From positions 7,033,501 to 7,097,500 of the forward strand of contig NZ_JAZHRV010000001.1 of the NCBI RefSeq assembly GCF_036924595.1: a stretch of 64,000 nucleotides of DNA, read 5' to 3'. Every line of letters begins with the position of its first letter. Positions within the stretch are counted from its first letter, which is position 1. The DNA is from Bradyrhizobium algeriense (GTDB taxonomy: Bacteria > Pseudomonadota > Alphaproteobacteria > Rhizobiales > Xanthobacteraceae). Below the pieces are notes generated by a model. That model was not told where the DNA came from, did no database searches, and saw only the letters and a program-made list of their open reading frames with translations. A program made the position numbers and the translations under genes. Of the stretch, positions 18,245 to 33,184 are shown piece after piece.

Positions 18245-20911
18245 ATGGTTGATACCAAAACGCCTGGCGACAAGACTCTGAGTGTTCCGACCAAGACCTT
18301 GACGCTGAAGCCGCGGGTCGAGACGGGCACCGTGCGCCAGAGCTTCAGCCATGGCCGGACCAAGCAGGTCGTGGTCGAGAAGCGTGGCAAGCGCCGCGTC
18401 GGCGGCGACGCGCCCGCCACCGAAACGCATGCGCCCGAGCCGGTCGCCGCCAAGCCGGCGCCCACTGCAAAGCCCCCCCTCTCCCGCCCCGCGGCAACGC
18501 CCGGCGCAGCGCGAAGCGGCTCCGGCGTGGTGCTTCGGACGCTAACGGAAGACGAGCGTTCGGCGCGCGCGAGCGCGCTGGCCGACGCCAAGGTGCGCGA
18601 AGTCGAGGAACGGCGGCTGGCCGAGGAAGAAGCCAAGCGCCGCGCCAGCCGTGAAGGCATCGAACAGGCCGAACGCGAAGCCGCCGAAGCCCGCCGCAAG
18701 GCCGAGGAAGAACGGCACCGGCTGGAAGAGGAAGCCAAGCGCAAGGCCGAAGTCGAAGCCAAGAAGCGATTTGGCGAGGCCGAGGCCAAGACCGCAACCG
18801 CGGCGACGACACCGGCACCCGCTGCAGCCCGACCGGCCGCAGCCCGCCCGGCTGGCGCCCGTCCGGCTACCGCGGCGGTACCACCCGCGCGCGCTCCCGG
18901 CGTTGCCGCCGATGGTTCCGACGAGGATGAAGGTCCGCGCCAGGTCCGTCGCGGCCCCGGCGGCGCCGTCCGTGCCGTGACGCCCCCGAAGACGACCCAC
19001 AAGCCGGGTCCGCAGAAGGAACGCGGCCGCCTGACGCTGGTCACCGCGCTCAATGCCGACGACGTGCGCGAGCGTTCGATCGCCTCGTTCCGCCGCCGCA
19101 CCCAGCGCCTGAAGGGCCACGCCGCGAACGAGCCGAAGGAAAAGCTTATTCGTGAAGTGGTGATCCCGGAAGCGATCACGATCCAGGAACTCGCCAACCG
19201 CATGTCGGAACGCGCGGTCGACGTCATCCGCCTGCTGATGAAGCAGGGCGCGATGCACAAGATCACCGACGTGATCGACGCCGACACCGCGCAGTTGATC
19301 ACCGAGGAAATGGGCCATTCCGTCAAGCGCGTCGCCGCGTCCGACGTCGAAGAGGGCCTGTTCGACGTCGTCGACGATTCCACCGATACCGAGCCGCGCT
19401 CGCCGGTCGTCACCGTGATGGGCCATGTCGACCACGGCAAGACCTCGCTGCTCGACGCGCTTCGCCACGCCAACGTGGTGTCGGGCGAAGCCGGCGGCAT
19501 CACCCAGCATATCGGCGCCTATCAGGTGACCTCGCCGGAAAGCGGCAAGAAGATCACCTTCATCGATACGCCCGGCCACGCCGCGTTCACCGCGATGCGC
19601 GCGCGCGGCGCCAAGGTCACCGATATCGTGATCCTGGTGGTGGCGGCCGATGACGGCGTCATGCCGCAGACGGTGGAAGCGATCAACCACGCCAAGGCGG
19701 CGAAGGTTCCGATGATCGTCGCGATCAACAAGATCGACAAGCCCGACGCCAAGCCGGAACGCGTGCGCACCGAACTGCTGCAGCACGAGGTTCAGGTCGA
19801 ATCGTTCGGCGGCGAAGTCGTCGACGTCGAGGTTTCCGCCAAGAACAAGACCAATCTCGACAAGCTGCTCGAGATGATCGCGCTGCAGGCCGAACTGCTC
19901 GACCTCAAGACCAACTCGGAACGCCCCGCCGAAGGCACCGTGATCGAAGCCAAGCTCGATCGCGGCCGCGGTCCGGTCGCCACCGTGCTGGTGCAGCGCG
20001 GCACGCTCAAGGTCGGCGACATCATCGTGGCCGGCGCCGAGATGGGCCGCGTCCGCGCGCTGATTTCGGACCAGGGCGAGAACCTCGACGAGGCCGGACC
20101 TTCGGTGCCGGTCGAAGTGCTGGGCTTCAACGGCCCTCCGGAAGCCGGCGACCGCCTCGCCGTGGTCGAGAACGAAGCCCGCGCCCGCCAGGTCACGAGC
20201 TATCGCGCCCACCAGAAGCGCGAGAACGCCGCCGCCTCGATTTCCGGCATGCGCGGCTCGCTCGAGCAGATGATGTCGCAGCTCAAGACCGCGGGCCGCA
20301 AGGAATTCCCGCTGATCGTGAAAGCTGACGTGCAGGGCTCGCTCGAAGCCATTCTGGGTTCGCTGGAGAAACTCGGCACCGACGAAGTCGCAGCCCGCAT
20401 CCTGCATGCGGGCGTCGGAGGCATCTCCGAATCCGACGTCACGCTGGCGGAAGGTTTCAACGCCGCGATCATCGGCTTCTCGGTGCGAGCCAACAAGGAA
20501 GCCGCGGCGGCCGCCAAGCGCAACGGCATCGAAATCCGCTACTACAACATCATCTACGATCTCGTCGATGACATCAAAAAGGCGATGTCCGGCCTGCTCG
20601 CGCCGACGTTGCGCGAAACCATGCTGGGCAATGCGCAGATCCTGGAAGTGTTCAACATTTCCAAGGTCGGCAAGGTCGCCGGCTGCCGCGTCACCGACGG
20701 CACCGTGGAACGCGGCGCCAATGTGCGCCTGATCCGCGACAACGTCGTCGTGCACGAAGGCAAGCTTTCGACGCTGAAGCGCTTCAAGGATGAAGTGAAG
20801 GAAGTGCAATCCGGCCAGGAATGCGGCATGGCGTTCGAAAATTACGGCGACATGCGTGTCGGCGACGTGATCGAGTGTTATCGCGTGGAGACCATCCAGC
20901 GCTCTCTGTAA
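18245..20911 (+). CDS. infB: Translation initiation factor IF-2
   Basis: An 888-residue GTPase that brings initiator tRNA to the 30S subunit. The N-terminal half has an IF2-associated motif ([21 protein letters not shown]), a long charged coiled-coil segment of RKAEEE-type repeats (about 95-180) and an Ala/Pro-rich linker. The G domain has G1 GHVDHGKT at 393-400, G3 DTPGHAAF and G4 NKID, followed by the C-terminal beta-barrel and fMet-tRNA-binding domains. An unusually repetitive, high-GC coiled coil is normal for the family. Fourth gene of the rimP operon. Confidence 0.97.
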   Translation: MVDTKTPGDKTLSVPTKTLTLKPRVETGTVRQSFSHGRTKQVVVEKRGKRRVGGDAPATETHAPEPVAAKPAPTAKPPLSRPAATPGAARSGSGVVLRTLTEDERSARASALADAKVREVEERRLAEEEAKRRASREGIEQAEREAAEARRKAEEERHRLEEEAKRKAEVEAKKRFGEAEAKTATAATTPAPAAARPAAARPAGARPATAAVPPARAPGVAADGSDEDEGPRQVRRGPGGAVRAVTPPKTTHKPGPQKERGRLTLVTALNADDVRERSIASFRRRTQRLKGHAANEPKEKLIREVVIPEAITIQELANRMSERAVDVIRLLMKQGAMHKITDVIDADTAQLITEEMGHSVKRVAASDVEEGLFDVVDDSTDTEPRSPVVTVMGHVDHGKTSLLDALRHANVVSGEAGGITQHIGAYQVTSPESGKKITFIDTPGHAAFTAMRARGAKVTDIVILVVAADDGVMPQTVEAINHAKAAKVPMIVAINKIDKPDAKPERVRTELLQHEVQVESFGGEVVDVEVSAKNKTNLDKLLEMIALQAELLDLKTNSERPAEGTVIEAKLDRGRGPVATVLVQRGTLKVGDIIVAGAEMGRVRALISDQGENLDEAGPSVPVEVLGFNGPPEAGDRLAVVENEARARQVTSYRAHQKRENAAASISGMRGSLEQMMSQLKTAGRKEFPLIVKADVQGSLEAILGSLEKLGTDEVAARILHAGVGGISESDVTLAEGFNAAIIGFSVRANKEAAAAAKRNGIEIRYYNIIYDLVDDIKKAMSGLLAPTLRETMLGNAQILEVFNISKVGKVAGCRVTDGTVERGANVRLIRDNVVVHEGKLSTLKRFKDEVKEVQSGQECGMAFENYGDMRVGDVIECYRVETIQRSL

Positions 20912-20957
20912 GTCCAAGTCTTACGAAGAGCCTCGGATTTTATTGAAGTAAACCGTC

Positions 20958-20998
20958 ATGCCCCGCCTTGTGCGCAATTGCGCATTGGGGCGGGGCAT
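20958..20998. repeat. Near-perfect 41-bp palindrome between infB and rbfA
   Basis: ATGCCCCGCC and GGCGGGGCAT form the outer arms around an exactly palindromic TGCGCAATTGCGCA core, with short mismatched TTG segments between. No T-run follows on either strand, so it is not a classical terminator. It resembles the ATGCCCCGCC/GTGC-type REP elements frequent in Bradyrhizobium. Confidence 0.65.
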
Positions 20999-21086
20999 CC
21001 AGTAGTCAGCGCAATTAACTTCGGCCACGGAATGCTGGATCACCTGCCCATAAGGCGGGTGATGACGACAATTGGGATTTCCGACA

Positions 21087-21500
21087 ATGCCTCGCCATCA
21101 TACCAAGGGTTCCGCCCCCGGCGGCTCGCAACGGCAATTGCGCGTCGGCGAGACCGTGCGCCATGCCGTCGCCGATATTCTGTCGCAGGGTAACGTGCAC
21201 GATCCCGACCTGGAAGGCCAAATCATCACCGTTCCCGAGGTGAGGATGTCGCCTGACCTGAAGCTTGCAACGATTTACGTGATGCCGCTCGGCGGCCGCG
21301 ATACCGATGTCGTGCTCGCGGCGCTCGCGCGTAACAAAAAGTTCCTGCGCGGCGAGATCGCTCACCGCGTTAACCTGAAATTTGCCCCTGACCTTCGCTT
21401 TCGCGTCGACGAACGATTCGACGAAGCGGAACGGATCGAGAAATTACTGAGAACACCTGCGGTGCAAAGAGACCTCGCACCCGATTCGGACGACAAGTGA
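21087..21500 (+). CDS. rbfA: 30S ribosome-binding factor RbfA
   Basis: A 137-residue KH-fold cold-shock and 16S-maturation factor. Motifs include [37 protein letters not shown] and [21 protein letters not shown] 21087 gives the family-like start MPRHHTKGS; an upstream start at 21072 is less likely. Its TGA overlaps the truB ATG. Separated from infB by 175 bases that hold a palindromic repeat. Confidence 0.95.
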   Translation: MPRHHTKGSAPGGSQRQLRVGETVRHAVADILSQGNVHDPDLEGQIITVPEVRMSPDLKLATIYVMPLGGRDTDVVLAALARNKKFLRGEIAHRVNLKFAPDLRFRVDERFDEAERIEKLLRTPAVQRDLAPDSDDK

Positions 21501-22768
21501 TGATTATGCCCACCGCCAACGGCGGGATTGCGCAGCAAACTGCCGATTCGCAGGACACCGAAAAAAATATTTTTTCTAGTGAGTCGCATAGCGACGACCA
21601 AGGTCGCGCTAGCGACGCCGAACGTCGCGCCGGCGGCGACGACAAGGGTCGCGCTGGCGGCGACGACAAGGGTCGCGCTGGCGGCGACGGACCTCGCGCC
21701 GGCGACGGCGAGCGCCGCGCTGGCGACGGCGAGCGCCGCCTCGATGAAGGCCAGCGCCGCGGCAACAACGATCCACGCCGCACCAAGCAGCCGCGCCAGA
21801 ACCACCAGCCGCGCCGCGACAAGCGCGACGTTCATGGCTGGGTAATTCTCGACAAGCCGATCGGCATGACCTCGACGCACGCGGTTGCCGTGCTCAAGCG
21901 CCTGTTCCAGGCCAGGCGCGCCGGCCATGCCGGCACGCTCGATCCTTTGGCGTCCGGCGGCCTGCCGATCGCGCTGGGCGAGGCCACCAAGACGGTTCCC
22001 TTCGTAATGGATGGCCGCAAGCGCTACCGCTTCACGGTGGCCTGGGGCGAGGAGCGCGATACCGACGATACCGAGGGCCGGGTGGTCAGGACCAGCGAGC
22101 TCCGGCCGCAGGCCGACGCGATCCGGGCCCTGCTGCCGCGCTTCACCGGCCTGATCGAGCAGATCCCGCCGCAATATTCCGCGATCAAGGTCCAGGGCGA
22201 GCGCGCCTATGACCTGGCGCGGGACGGCGAAACCGTCGAATTGAAGCCCCGCCCGGTCGAGATTCACGAACTAACCCTTGTAGAACATGGAGATAACGGC
22301 CAGTCCGTGTTCGAGGCGGAGTGCGGCAAGGGCACCTATGTCCGGGCCTTGGCCCGCGATATCGGCCGGATTCTGGGCTGTTTCGGCCATATCTGCGCGT
22401 TGCGGCGGACGCTGGTCGGCCCATTCCGCGAGACGGATATGATTCCGCTGGAAGAGTTGGAGGCTTTATGCAATAGAGCCGCGTCTGGCGAGGGAAGCCT
22501 CGCCGACGCGCTTTTGCCCGTTGAGACCGCGCTGGACGACATCCCGGCACTGGCCGTCACACGGGCTGATGCGGCAAGGCTCCACAGGGGCCAGGCCGTT
22601 TTGTTGCGCGGACGGGATGCGCCCAATAGTAGCGGCACAGTCTATGTCACGGTGGCAGGCCGGCTTCTGGCCCTCGCCGAAATTGGCAATGGCGAACTCA
22701 TCCCCAAGCGCGTGTTCAACCTGACCGGACTGACTGCCAGTCCCGGTCGCAGCAACGAGAGAGTTTGA
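21500..22768 (+). CDS. truB: tRNA pseudouridine-55 synthase TruB with repeat-rich N-terminal extension
   Basis: Makes pseudouridine 55 in tRNA. The catalytic domain begins at about residue 110 ([17 protein letters not shown]), with the catalytic Asp148 in [11 protein letters not shown], and ends in a PUA-like region. The first 105 or so residues are a hydrophilic extension containing repeated GGDDKGRA and GDGERR units, encoded by two 24-base tandem copies at 21632-21679 and two 18-base copies at 21701-21718 and 21722-21739. Extensions of this kind occur in other Bradyrhizobium TruB proteins, but the repeats look like recent slippage. ATG 21500 overlaps the rbfA stop. Confidence 0.94.
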   Translation: MIMPTANGGIAQQTADSQDTEKNIFSSESHSDDQGRASDAERRAGGDDKGRAGGDDKGRAGGDGPRAGDGERRAGDGERRLDEGQRRGNNDPRRTKQPRQNHQPRRDKRDVHGWVILDKPIGMTSTHAVAVLKRLFQARRAGHAGTLDPLASGGLPIALGEATKTVPFVMDGRKRYRFTVAWGEERDTDDTEGRVVRTSELRPQADAIRALLPRFTGLIEQIPPQYSAIKVQGERAYDLARDGETVELKPRPVEIHELTLVEHGDNGQSVFEAECGKGTYVRALARDIGRILGCFGHICALRRTLVGPFRETDMIPLEELEALCNRAASGEGSLADALLPVETALDDIPALAVTRADAARLHRGQAVLLRGRDAPNSSGTVYVTVAGRLLALAEIGNGELIPKRVFNLTGLTASPGRSNERV

Positions 22769-22770
22769 CG

Positions 22771-23040
22771 ATGTCGATTACCGCCGAACGCAAAGCGGAA
22801 GTCATCAAGACGAATGCCAACAAGGCCGGCGACACCGGTTCGCCCGAGGTTCAGGTTGCGATCCTGTCGGAACGCATCAACAATCTCACGGGCCACTTCA
22901 AGAGCCACGTGAAGGACCATCATTCACGCCGCGGCCTTTTGAAGCTCGTGCAGACGCGCCGCTCCCTTCTCGACTACATCAAGAGGAAGGACGAGGCGCG
23001 CTACAAGGCGTTGCTCGAAAAGCATAACATTCGTCGTTGA
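22771..23040 (+). CDS. rpsO: 30S ribosomal protein S15
   Basis: An 89-residue S15, a primary 16S rRNA-binding protein. [30 protein letters not shown] and [13 protein letters not shown] are the family signatures. ATG 22771 is two bases after the truB stop. In many bacteria rpsO precedes pnp with a processing or termination signal between; both are visible here. Confidence 0.98.
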   Translation: MSITAERKAEVIKTNANKAGDTGSPEVQVAILSERINNLTGHFKSHVKDHHSRRGLLKLVQTRRSLLDYIKRKDEARYKALLEKHNIRR

Positions 23041-23051
23041 TTTGAGAGAGT

Positions 23052-23076
23052 ACGCGCGCTGTCTGCGCGCGTTTTC
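23052..23076 (+). terminator. Hairpin after rpsO
   Basis: ACGCGCGC at 23052-23059 pairs perfectly with GCGCGCGT at 23065-23072 around a TGTCT loop. Only four T follow (23072-23075), so termination may be partial, as is common between rpsO and pnp. Confidence 0.6.
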
Positions 23077-23236
23077 GCGTGATCTTCCGAACAAACGGAC
23101 TCCGAATTTTTCGGAGACGATCATGCGCAAGAGCATCGTCCGATAAGGATCATGCTCGACAACGTCCAGCAGCAATCCGGCCGCTGGACAGGGCAAGGTG
23201 CCCGTGACTGCCGAGAGGATGGACGCCATCCGAAAG

Positions 23237-23320
23237 ACAAAGACCATGGCAGGATCGCCGGACGCTGATCTCGTATTGCGATCAGCGTCCCGCAATCTTG
23301 CGCATGGTCTTTGTGTTTTT
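23237..23320 (+). promoter_or_regulatory. Long pnp leader hairpin: candidate RNase III site or terminator
   Basis: Arms 23237-23270 and 23280-23314 pair along about 34 positions. The outer 12 bp (ACAAAGACCATG/CATGGTCTTTGT) and inner 9 bp (ACGCTGATC/GATCAGCGT) are perfect, and the middle has two mismatches, one bulge and one G-U. The loop is 9 nt, and GTTTTT follows at 23315-23320. It ends 39 bases before the pnp start. In E. coli a leader stem-loop cut by RNase III underlies PNPase autoregulation; the same role is inferred here. Confidence 0.6.
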
Positions 23321-23358
23321 GGGCGCCGCTCTCTCGTGAACCGATGAAAGAAACCACT

Positions 23359-25512
<2,154 letters not shown>

Positions 25513-25519
25513 GGCATCG

Positions 25520-25566
25520 CTGGAGCCCGGTTCTGATGGATCAGAACCGGGCTCCAGTCTTTCTTT
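25520..25566 (+). terminator. Strong intrinsic terminator of pnp
   Basis: An 18-base arm (25520-25537) and its exact reverse complement (25540-25557) are separated by two bases and followed by TCTTTCTTT. It starts eight bases after the pnp stop and would end the rimP-pnp cluster. Confidence 0.9.
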
Positions 25567-25650
25567 GACGCGTTTTCTTCACGCGAACCGGTACCCACCC
25601 CCGTATCAAGTCCGAGGGCATGCTCGAAAACGCTCTAAAATGTGAACAAG

Positions 25651-25676
25651 GGGCGGCCGAAAGGCCGCCCTTTTTT
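25651..25676 (+). terminator. Second intrinsic terminator before sod
   Basis: GGGCGGCC and GGCCGCCC pair around a GAAA tetraloop and are followed by TTTTTT. Together with the pnp terminator it isolates sod. The 340-base gap between pnp and sod holds these two terminators, a degenerate palindromic repeat at about 25568-25636 and presumably the sod promoter. Confidence 0.85.
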
Positions 25677-25852
25677 GTTATCCGCCTGCGTTACATTGGG
25701 AGTATTGAGGCACCTGTGCGGTTCCGCCGCAGGGCGTGAGGACAGAAAACGAAACCCGATTCCGATAGTCACCCGTAGCTTGCCGCGCGCAGCGGCGTAT
25801 GGCGTCCCGTTCACAGGTATCCAACCAATTGCCCACAGGTAAGGAGAAATCG

Positions 25853-26602
25853 ATGTCATCCATATCCCGGCGCCAACTGATGTTTGCCGCAACCGGTGTC
25901 GCTGCCATGGCCGCGACCCCGCGCATCGTCTTCGCGCAGGCCGCGGCGCCCGCCCCGGCGCCTGCCGCCGCAACCGGCCCATTCACGCTGCCGCCGCTGA
26001 CCTATCCGACCAATGCGTTCGAACCCCATATCGACGCCAAGACGATGGAAATCCATCACGGTAAGCACCACGCGGCCTATGTCGCCAACCTCAATAACGT
26101 CGCCAAGGCCAATCCGCAGTTGGGAACGGCGAAGATAGAGGACGTGCTCGGTAATCTGAATGCGCTGGACGACAGCATCAAATTCACCGTCCGCAACAAT
26201 CTCGGCGGCCACGCCAACCACACCATGTTCTGGGAGATCATGGGCCCGAACGGCGGAAAGCCGGAGGGCGAGGTGCTGGCCGCGATCGACAAGGATCTCG
26301 GCGGCATGGAAAAATTCCAGAACGACTTCAACGCCGCCGGCGGTCGCCAGTTCGGTTCGGGCTGGGTGTTCGTCACCGTAGCCAAGGACGGCAAGCTCGC
26401 GATCGAGACCCGCCCGAACCAGGACAACCCGATGATGGACGGCAAGCGCGCTTTGATGGGCAACGACGTCTGGGAGCACGCTTACTATCTGAACTACCAG
26501 AACCGCCGCGCCGATTACCTCAAGGCGTGGTGGAATACGGTGAACTGGGCCAAGATCGCCGAGCGCTATGCGGCGGCGAAGGCCGGCACGCTCGGCGCGT
26601 AA
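25853..26602 (+). CDS. sodB: Tat-exported Fe/Mn superoxide dismutase
   Basis: A 249-residue SOD with a twin-arginine signal (SRRQLMF at residues 5-11, hydrophobic stretch to about 28, likely cleavage after AQA) and an Ala/Pro spacer. The metal ligands are His68 (EIHHGKHH), His123 (GGHANHTMFW), Asp205 and His209 (NDVWEHAYYL). The enzyme therefore acts in the periplasm on superoxide arising outside the cytoplasm. Iron versus manganese cannot be settled from sequence alone. AAGGAG at 25841-25846 supports ATG 25853. It faces katG across a shared terminator. Confidence 0.92.
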   Translation: MSSISRRQLMFAATGVAAMAATPRIVFAQAAAPAPAPAAATGPFTLPPLTYPTNAFEPHIDAKTMEIHHGKHHAAYVANLNNVAKANPQLGTAKIEDVLGNLNALDDSIKFTVRNNLGGHANHTMFWEIMGPNGGKPEGEVLAAIDKDLGGMEKFQNDFNAAGGRQFGSGWVFVTVAKDGKLAIETRPNQDNPMMDGKRALMGNDVWEHAYYLNYQNRRADYLKAWWNTVNWAKIAERYAAAKAGTLGA

Positions 26603-26625
26603 GCGCGATCTGACAAGCAAAAACG

Positions 26626-26655
26626 AAAAGGGCGACCTCGCGGCCGCCCTTTTTT
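26626..26655. terminator. Bidirectional terminator between sod and katG
   Basis: AAAGGGCGACC and GGCCGCCCTTT pair around TCGC with one mismatch, flanked by A-rich sequence on the left and T-rich sequence on the right, so it can act on both convergent transcripts. Confidence 0.8.
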
Positions 26656-26690
26656 ACTTTCATCGCGATCGATGATCGCCCGCGATGCGA

Positions 26691-29870
<3,180 letters not shown>

Positions 29871-29912
29871 AATCACGGGCGTGACGAGGCAAGTGCCTCG
29901 GGAGATACTGAC

Positions 29913-30368
29913 TTGCCAAAAATCATCATCCGCCCCGCCCGATCCGACGAGTATGACCAGGTCGCCCGTGTCTGGATGGACAGTTGGGTTTCGACCGGAC
30001 TGGAAGACGCCAGCGATGCCCTGCTGGAAAAATTGCGCGCGCGTGTCCCGATGGAGGTCGAGAAGGGCTGGAGCCTTTACGTCGCCGACGATAACGGGAA
30101 ATTGGCGGCGATGCTCGCGTTGCATGTGCCCGACTGCTACCTCGACCAGTTGTTCGTGGCGCCGGAGTATCAGGGCAACAGCCTGGGGCGCCAATTGCTC
30201 GCCTTTACGCGCCAACATCTGCCGGATGAAATCTGGCTGCGCTGCGTGCGCGAAAATGAAAAGGCCTGGCGCTGGTACGAGCGTGAAGGCTTTGTGTTCG
30301 AGAAGGAGCAGGTTGAGCCGATGATGGGCCGTGTCATGAAATATTATCGATGGAAGAAATCGGCATGA
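29913..30368 (+). CDS. GNAT-family N-acetyltransferase
   Basis: A 151-residue acetyltransferase with the acetyl-CoA motif YLDQLFVAPEYQGNSLGRQLL and the final ENEKAWRWYEREGFVFEKE strand-helix of the fold. The substrate is unknown. The start is a TTG at 29913 with GGGAGA about eight bases upstream. It follows oxyR by 42 bases and may share its transcript. Confidence 0.82.
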   Translation: MPKIIIRPARSDEYDQVARVWMDSWVSTGLEDASDALLEKLRARVPMEVEKGWSLYVADDNGKLAAMLALHVPDCYLDQLFVAPEYQGNSLGRQLLAFTRQHLPDEIWLRCVRENEKAWRWYEREGFVFEKEQVEPMMGRVMKYYRWKKSA

Positions 30369-30447
30369 TGACCATTGCGTTGCTTGCGGACGGAGCGCAC
30401 ACGCTTTAGCTTTGACTTCCTGTGTCTCAACCTTGCGTTCCACCATC

Positions 30448-31155
30448 ATGCTGCTCCGTTTAATCTCCGCCGTCATCGTTCTGTCATGCGTTTCCGCCGC
30501 GGGATGGGCTCAGAAGCCCGCAAAGAGGAACGACGTGGCCGCGGCGGGGAGCGGACCGTGTCACATTGGTGTTGTCCCGATTGCCGGTAATCTTTTTCTT
30601 GTTCAGGGATGGGGCGTAGATCGGGTAGCGACAGAAGGGTGGGACCTCGACGAGTTGGTTGTCTCGCGGGTTCGCGCAGCGGCGCCCGGACGCTCCGTCC
30701 GCCGGGTTCCCTATACTGCGGCGGAACTTGTTGGCGAAGGTCAACGGCCCTCATTTTTCCGCGAAACGCTGAAGGAATTTGCCCAGCGCATCGCCGGCAG
30801 AGTCAGTTGCGAACGTTATGTCGTCGTGCACCGCCATGGCGGAAATTCCCGGGAATTTGGCATTGGTATTTCCAGGTATGTCCTTTTCGACAAAGCGATC
30901 CTTTACGCGATGATGAAGATCCTGGTGTATGACGGACGCACCTTCGAACTGATCAGGCAAGCCCCCGCATCGCTCAAGGACAATTTCGTCAAGCGGAGGA
31001 TAGGGGTGGCTAACGGACCTGCCCTAGAAATTGATCTTTCCGCATTCCCGGACAAGCCGGCGGACGTGGCGCGCAACCCAAAGCTGCGCGACGGCGTGCG
31101 CGCCTTGTTGACACAAAGTCTCGACAACACGTTGCTGGCGATGCTCAGACAGTAG
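30448..31155 (+). CDS. Exported protein of unknown function
   Basis: A 235-residue protein with a Sec signal peptide (hydrophobic LLRLISAVIVLSCVSAAGW, likely cut after WAQ). The mature part has a Cys in GPCHIGVVPIAGN and another in RVSCERYVVVHRHGG, and may form a small alpha/beta domain. No family was recognised. ATG 30448 is chosen to put the signal sequence first. The neighbours (GNAT, glutathione transferase) give no functional clue. Confidence 0.6.
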   Translation: MLLRLISAVIVLSCVSAAGWAQKPAKRNDVAAAGSGPCHIGVVPIAGNLFLVQGWGVDRVATEGWDLDELVVSRVRAAAPGRSVRRVPYTAAELVGEGQRPSFFRETLKEFAQRIAGRVSCERYVVVHRHGGNSREFGIGISRYVLFDKAILYAMMKILVYDGRTFELIRQAPASLKDNFVKRRIGVANGPALEIDLSAFPDKPADVARNPKLRDGVRALLTQSLDNTLLAMLRQ

Positions 31156-31170
31156 CAAAGGAAATTCCCA

Positions 31171-31767
31171 ATGATGAAACTCTATTGGTCGCCGCGCTCG
31201 CGCTCGATCTCCGCGATCTGGCTGCTGGAGGAAACCGGGCTGCCTTATGAGCGCGTGTTGACCGACATTACAACTGGCGCGCAGAAGGCGCCGGAGTATC
31301 TCGCGATCAACCCGATGGGCAAGGTGCCGGGGCTGAAGGACGGCGACGCCGCGCTTGGGGAAGCCGCCGCGATCTGCGCTTATATTGCCGATCGCTATCC
31401 CGAAACCGGATTGGCGCCAGCCGTCACCGATCCGCTGCGGGCAAAATATCTGCAGTGGCTGTTCTTCTCGCCGAGTTGCATCGAGCCGGCGCTGATCCAG
31501 CTCTTCACCAAGCTTGAGGTGCCGTCGAGCACAGCGGCATGGGGCAGCGCTGACCAGACCTTCGACGTGCTCGACGCCGCCTTGCACAAAGGCCCATGGA
31601 TTCTCGGCGAGAAATTCTCCGCCGCCGATATCATGCTCGGCTCCGGACTGAATTTTGCGGTGCGGATGTTCAAGATGGTGCCGCCGCGGCCGTCATTCGA
31701 CGCCTATATCGACCGCTGCGCGGCGCGCCCGGCGTTCCAGCGCGCCGAGAAGATCGCGGCGGGGTGA
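31171..31767 (+). CDS. Glutathione S-transferase family protein
   Basis: A 198-residue GST. The thioredoxin-like N-terminal domain has SPRSRSISAIWLLEE, the cis-Pro region GKVPGLKDGDAALGEAAAIC, and a helical C-terminal domain with KFSAADIMLGSGL (the N-capping Asp motif). The first helix carries Ser where beta/nu-class enzymes often have Ser or Cys. Substrate unknown; detoxification is the generic role. Confidence 0.85.
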   Translation: MMKLYWSPRSRSISAIWLLEETGLPYERVLTDITTGAQKAPEYLAINPMGKVPGLKDGDAALGEAAAICAYIADRYPETGLAPAVTDPLRAKYLQWLFFSPSCIEPALIQLFTKLEVPSSTAAWGSADQTFDVLDAALHKGPWILGEKFSAADIMLGSGLNFAVRMFKMVPPRPSFDAYIDRCAARPAFQRAEKIAAG

Positions 31768-31772
31768 ACGAC

Positions 31773-31862
31773 CGTAGGGTGGGCAAAGCGCAGCGTGCCC
31801 ACCACGCCAGACGCAATCTGAAGATAGATGGTGGGCACGGCTGCGCCTTTGCCTACCCTACG
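31773..31862. repeat. Palindromic repeat with CGTAGGGTGGGCAAAGCG arms, copy 1
   Basis: A 90-base imperfect palindrome whose ends read CGTAGGGT and ACCCTACG, with inner arms GTGCCCACCA and TGGTGGGCAC. Other copies are at 35839-35924 and 55292-55381. Each copy lies just downstream of a gene, so it may fold in the 3' region of transcripts. Confidence 0.8.
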
Positions 31863-31880
31863 CGATCTGCGGGCCGAGAT

Positions 31881-31914
31881 AAAAATCGCGAAAACAACCC
31901 CATGCAAAGTAGAG
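31881..31914. repeat. 34-base direct repeat, copy 1
   Basis: This segment, beginning AAAAATCGCGAAAAC and ending CATGCAAAGTAGAG, recurs with one mismatch at 55401-55434. In both places it follows the GTAGGGTGGGC palindrome by 18-19 bases, so the two behave as one composite element. Confidence 0.75.
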
Positions 31915-31930
31915 CCGCTTCCCGAACGGT

Positions 31931-33100
31931 TCACGCGACGACGCGGGGATCCACGTCCTGTGCGTAGTCGACGCCGTCGATGCCAAATCCGAACAGGCGA
32001 AGGAATTGGCTCCTGTACTCCGGAAGGTCCGCCAGTTCGCCGAGCGTTTCCGTGGAGAGCAGCGGCCATCGCCGCAATACCTCTGCCTGAACTTCAGGCG
32101 AAAGCTCCCAGTCGTCGACTCGAATGCGCTGCGCCTCGTCAACTTCGACACCCGTGCCAAGGCGCGTCCGGAACAGGCGATCGATCTGTTCGATGCATCC
32201 TTCGTGGCGCCCGAGTTGCTTCATGACCTTGAACAGCACCGTCCCATAGAGCGGCACCACCGGAATGGCCGAACTCGCCTGGGTGACCACGGCCTTCAAC
32301 GCCACCACGCGGGCCGCGTCCGGCCCGAGCCGGCCCCGGATCGCTTCGGCCTTGCGGTCGAGATCGACCTTGGCGCGACCCAGCGTACCTTGCCAGTAGA
32401 TCGGCCAGGTCAGTTCGCTGCCGATATAGGTATAGTTGAGCGTCCGGAAGCCGGGCGCCAGGACACCGGCGTCCGCGAGCTGGTCGATCCAGCGCTTCCA
32501 GTCATCGCCCCCCATTACCGCGACCGTGGCGGCCGCTTCATCCTCACTCGCCGGCGCGATGGTCGTCTCGAAGACCTCGCCGGTTTCAGTGTTGAGGGTC
32601 TTGATGTCGACGGGATTGCCGAGCGGCTTGATCGCCGAGCGCCAGGTCTTGCCGGTGTCCGGATCTGTCCGGACCGGCGCGGCCATGCTGTAGACCAGCA
32701 TGTCGAGCTGCCCGAACTTTTCGCGCACACGCTCAATGAAGGCCTTCTTCAATTCGTCGGAGAAGGCGTCGCCCTCAAGCGTGAGAGGATATCTGCCGAT
32801 CTTCTGAGCCTCGATCTCAAATGCGCGATTGTTGTACCAGCCGGCGCTGCCCGTTCTGCTTGCTGAAGGCTCGCGCTCCAGTGACACGCCGATGGTCTCT
32901 GCTCCTCCGGCGAAGGTCGTAACAATGCGGCTCGCGAGGCCGTACCCCGTTGAACATCCCAGCACGGCAACACGCTTGGGGCATTCCGGAATGGACCCCT
33001 GGCGGAGAACATAAGCGATTTGTTCGCGGACATTTTTGGCGCAGCCGACGGGATGTGCCGTCGTGCAGATGAAGCCTCGCACGCGCGGTTCGATAATCAT
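31931..33100 (-). CDS. fabV: Enoyl-ACP reductase FabV
   Basis: A 389-residue NADH-dependent enoyl-acyl carrier protein reductase of the FabV type, an enlarged short-chain dehydrogenase. The start MIIEPRVRGFICTTAHP, the cofactor loop LGCSTGYGLASRI and the active-site Tyr235-x8-Lys244 (PIYWQGTLGRAKVDL) match FabV. It catalyses the last step of fatty acid elongation, and FabV enzymes are characteristically insensitive to triclosan. GTG 33106 is an alternative start. It follows fabA and fabB on the same strand, where relatives usually carry fabI. Confidence 0.95.
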   Translation of the reverse strand: MIIEPRVRGFICTTAHPVGCAKNVREQIAYVLRQGSIPECPKRVAVLGCSTGYGLASRIVTTFAGGAETIGVSLEREPSASRTGSAGWYNNRAFEIEAQKIGRYPLTLEGDAFSDELKKAFIERVREKFGQLDMLVYSMAAPVRTDPDTGKTWRSAIKPLGNPVDIKTLNTETGEVFETTIAPASEDEAAATVAVMGGDDWKRWIDQLADAGVLAPGFRTLNYTYIGSELTWPIYWQGTLGRAKVDLDRKAEAIRGRLGPDAARVVALKAVVTQASSAIPVVPLYGTVLFKVMKQLGRHEGCIEQIDRLFRTRLGTGVEVDEAQRIRVDDWELSPEVQAEVLRRWPLLSTETLGELADLPEYRSQFLRLFGFGIDGVDYAQDVDPRVVA

Positions 33101-33184
33101 GCCCACCCCGTTCTGGATTGTTGCAAAGTCACCATCCGCCGCCTGCCGATCTCTCGCCGCGAGCGAGAAGGGGCAGATGCGAAA

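Noticed and set aside
18542..20917. A 791-codon open frame antisense to infB
   Set aside because: An antisense shadow of a GC-rich gene; the sense strand encodes an unambiguous IF-2.
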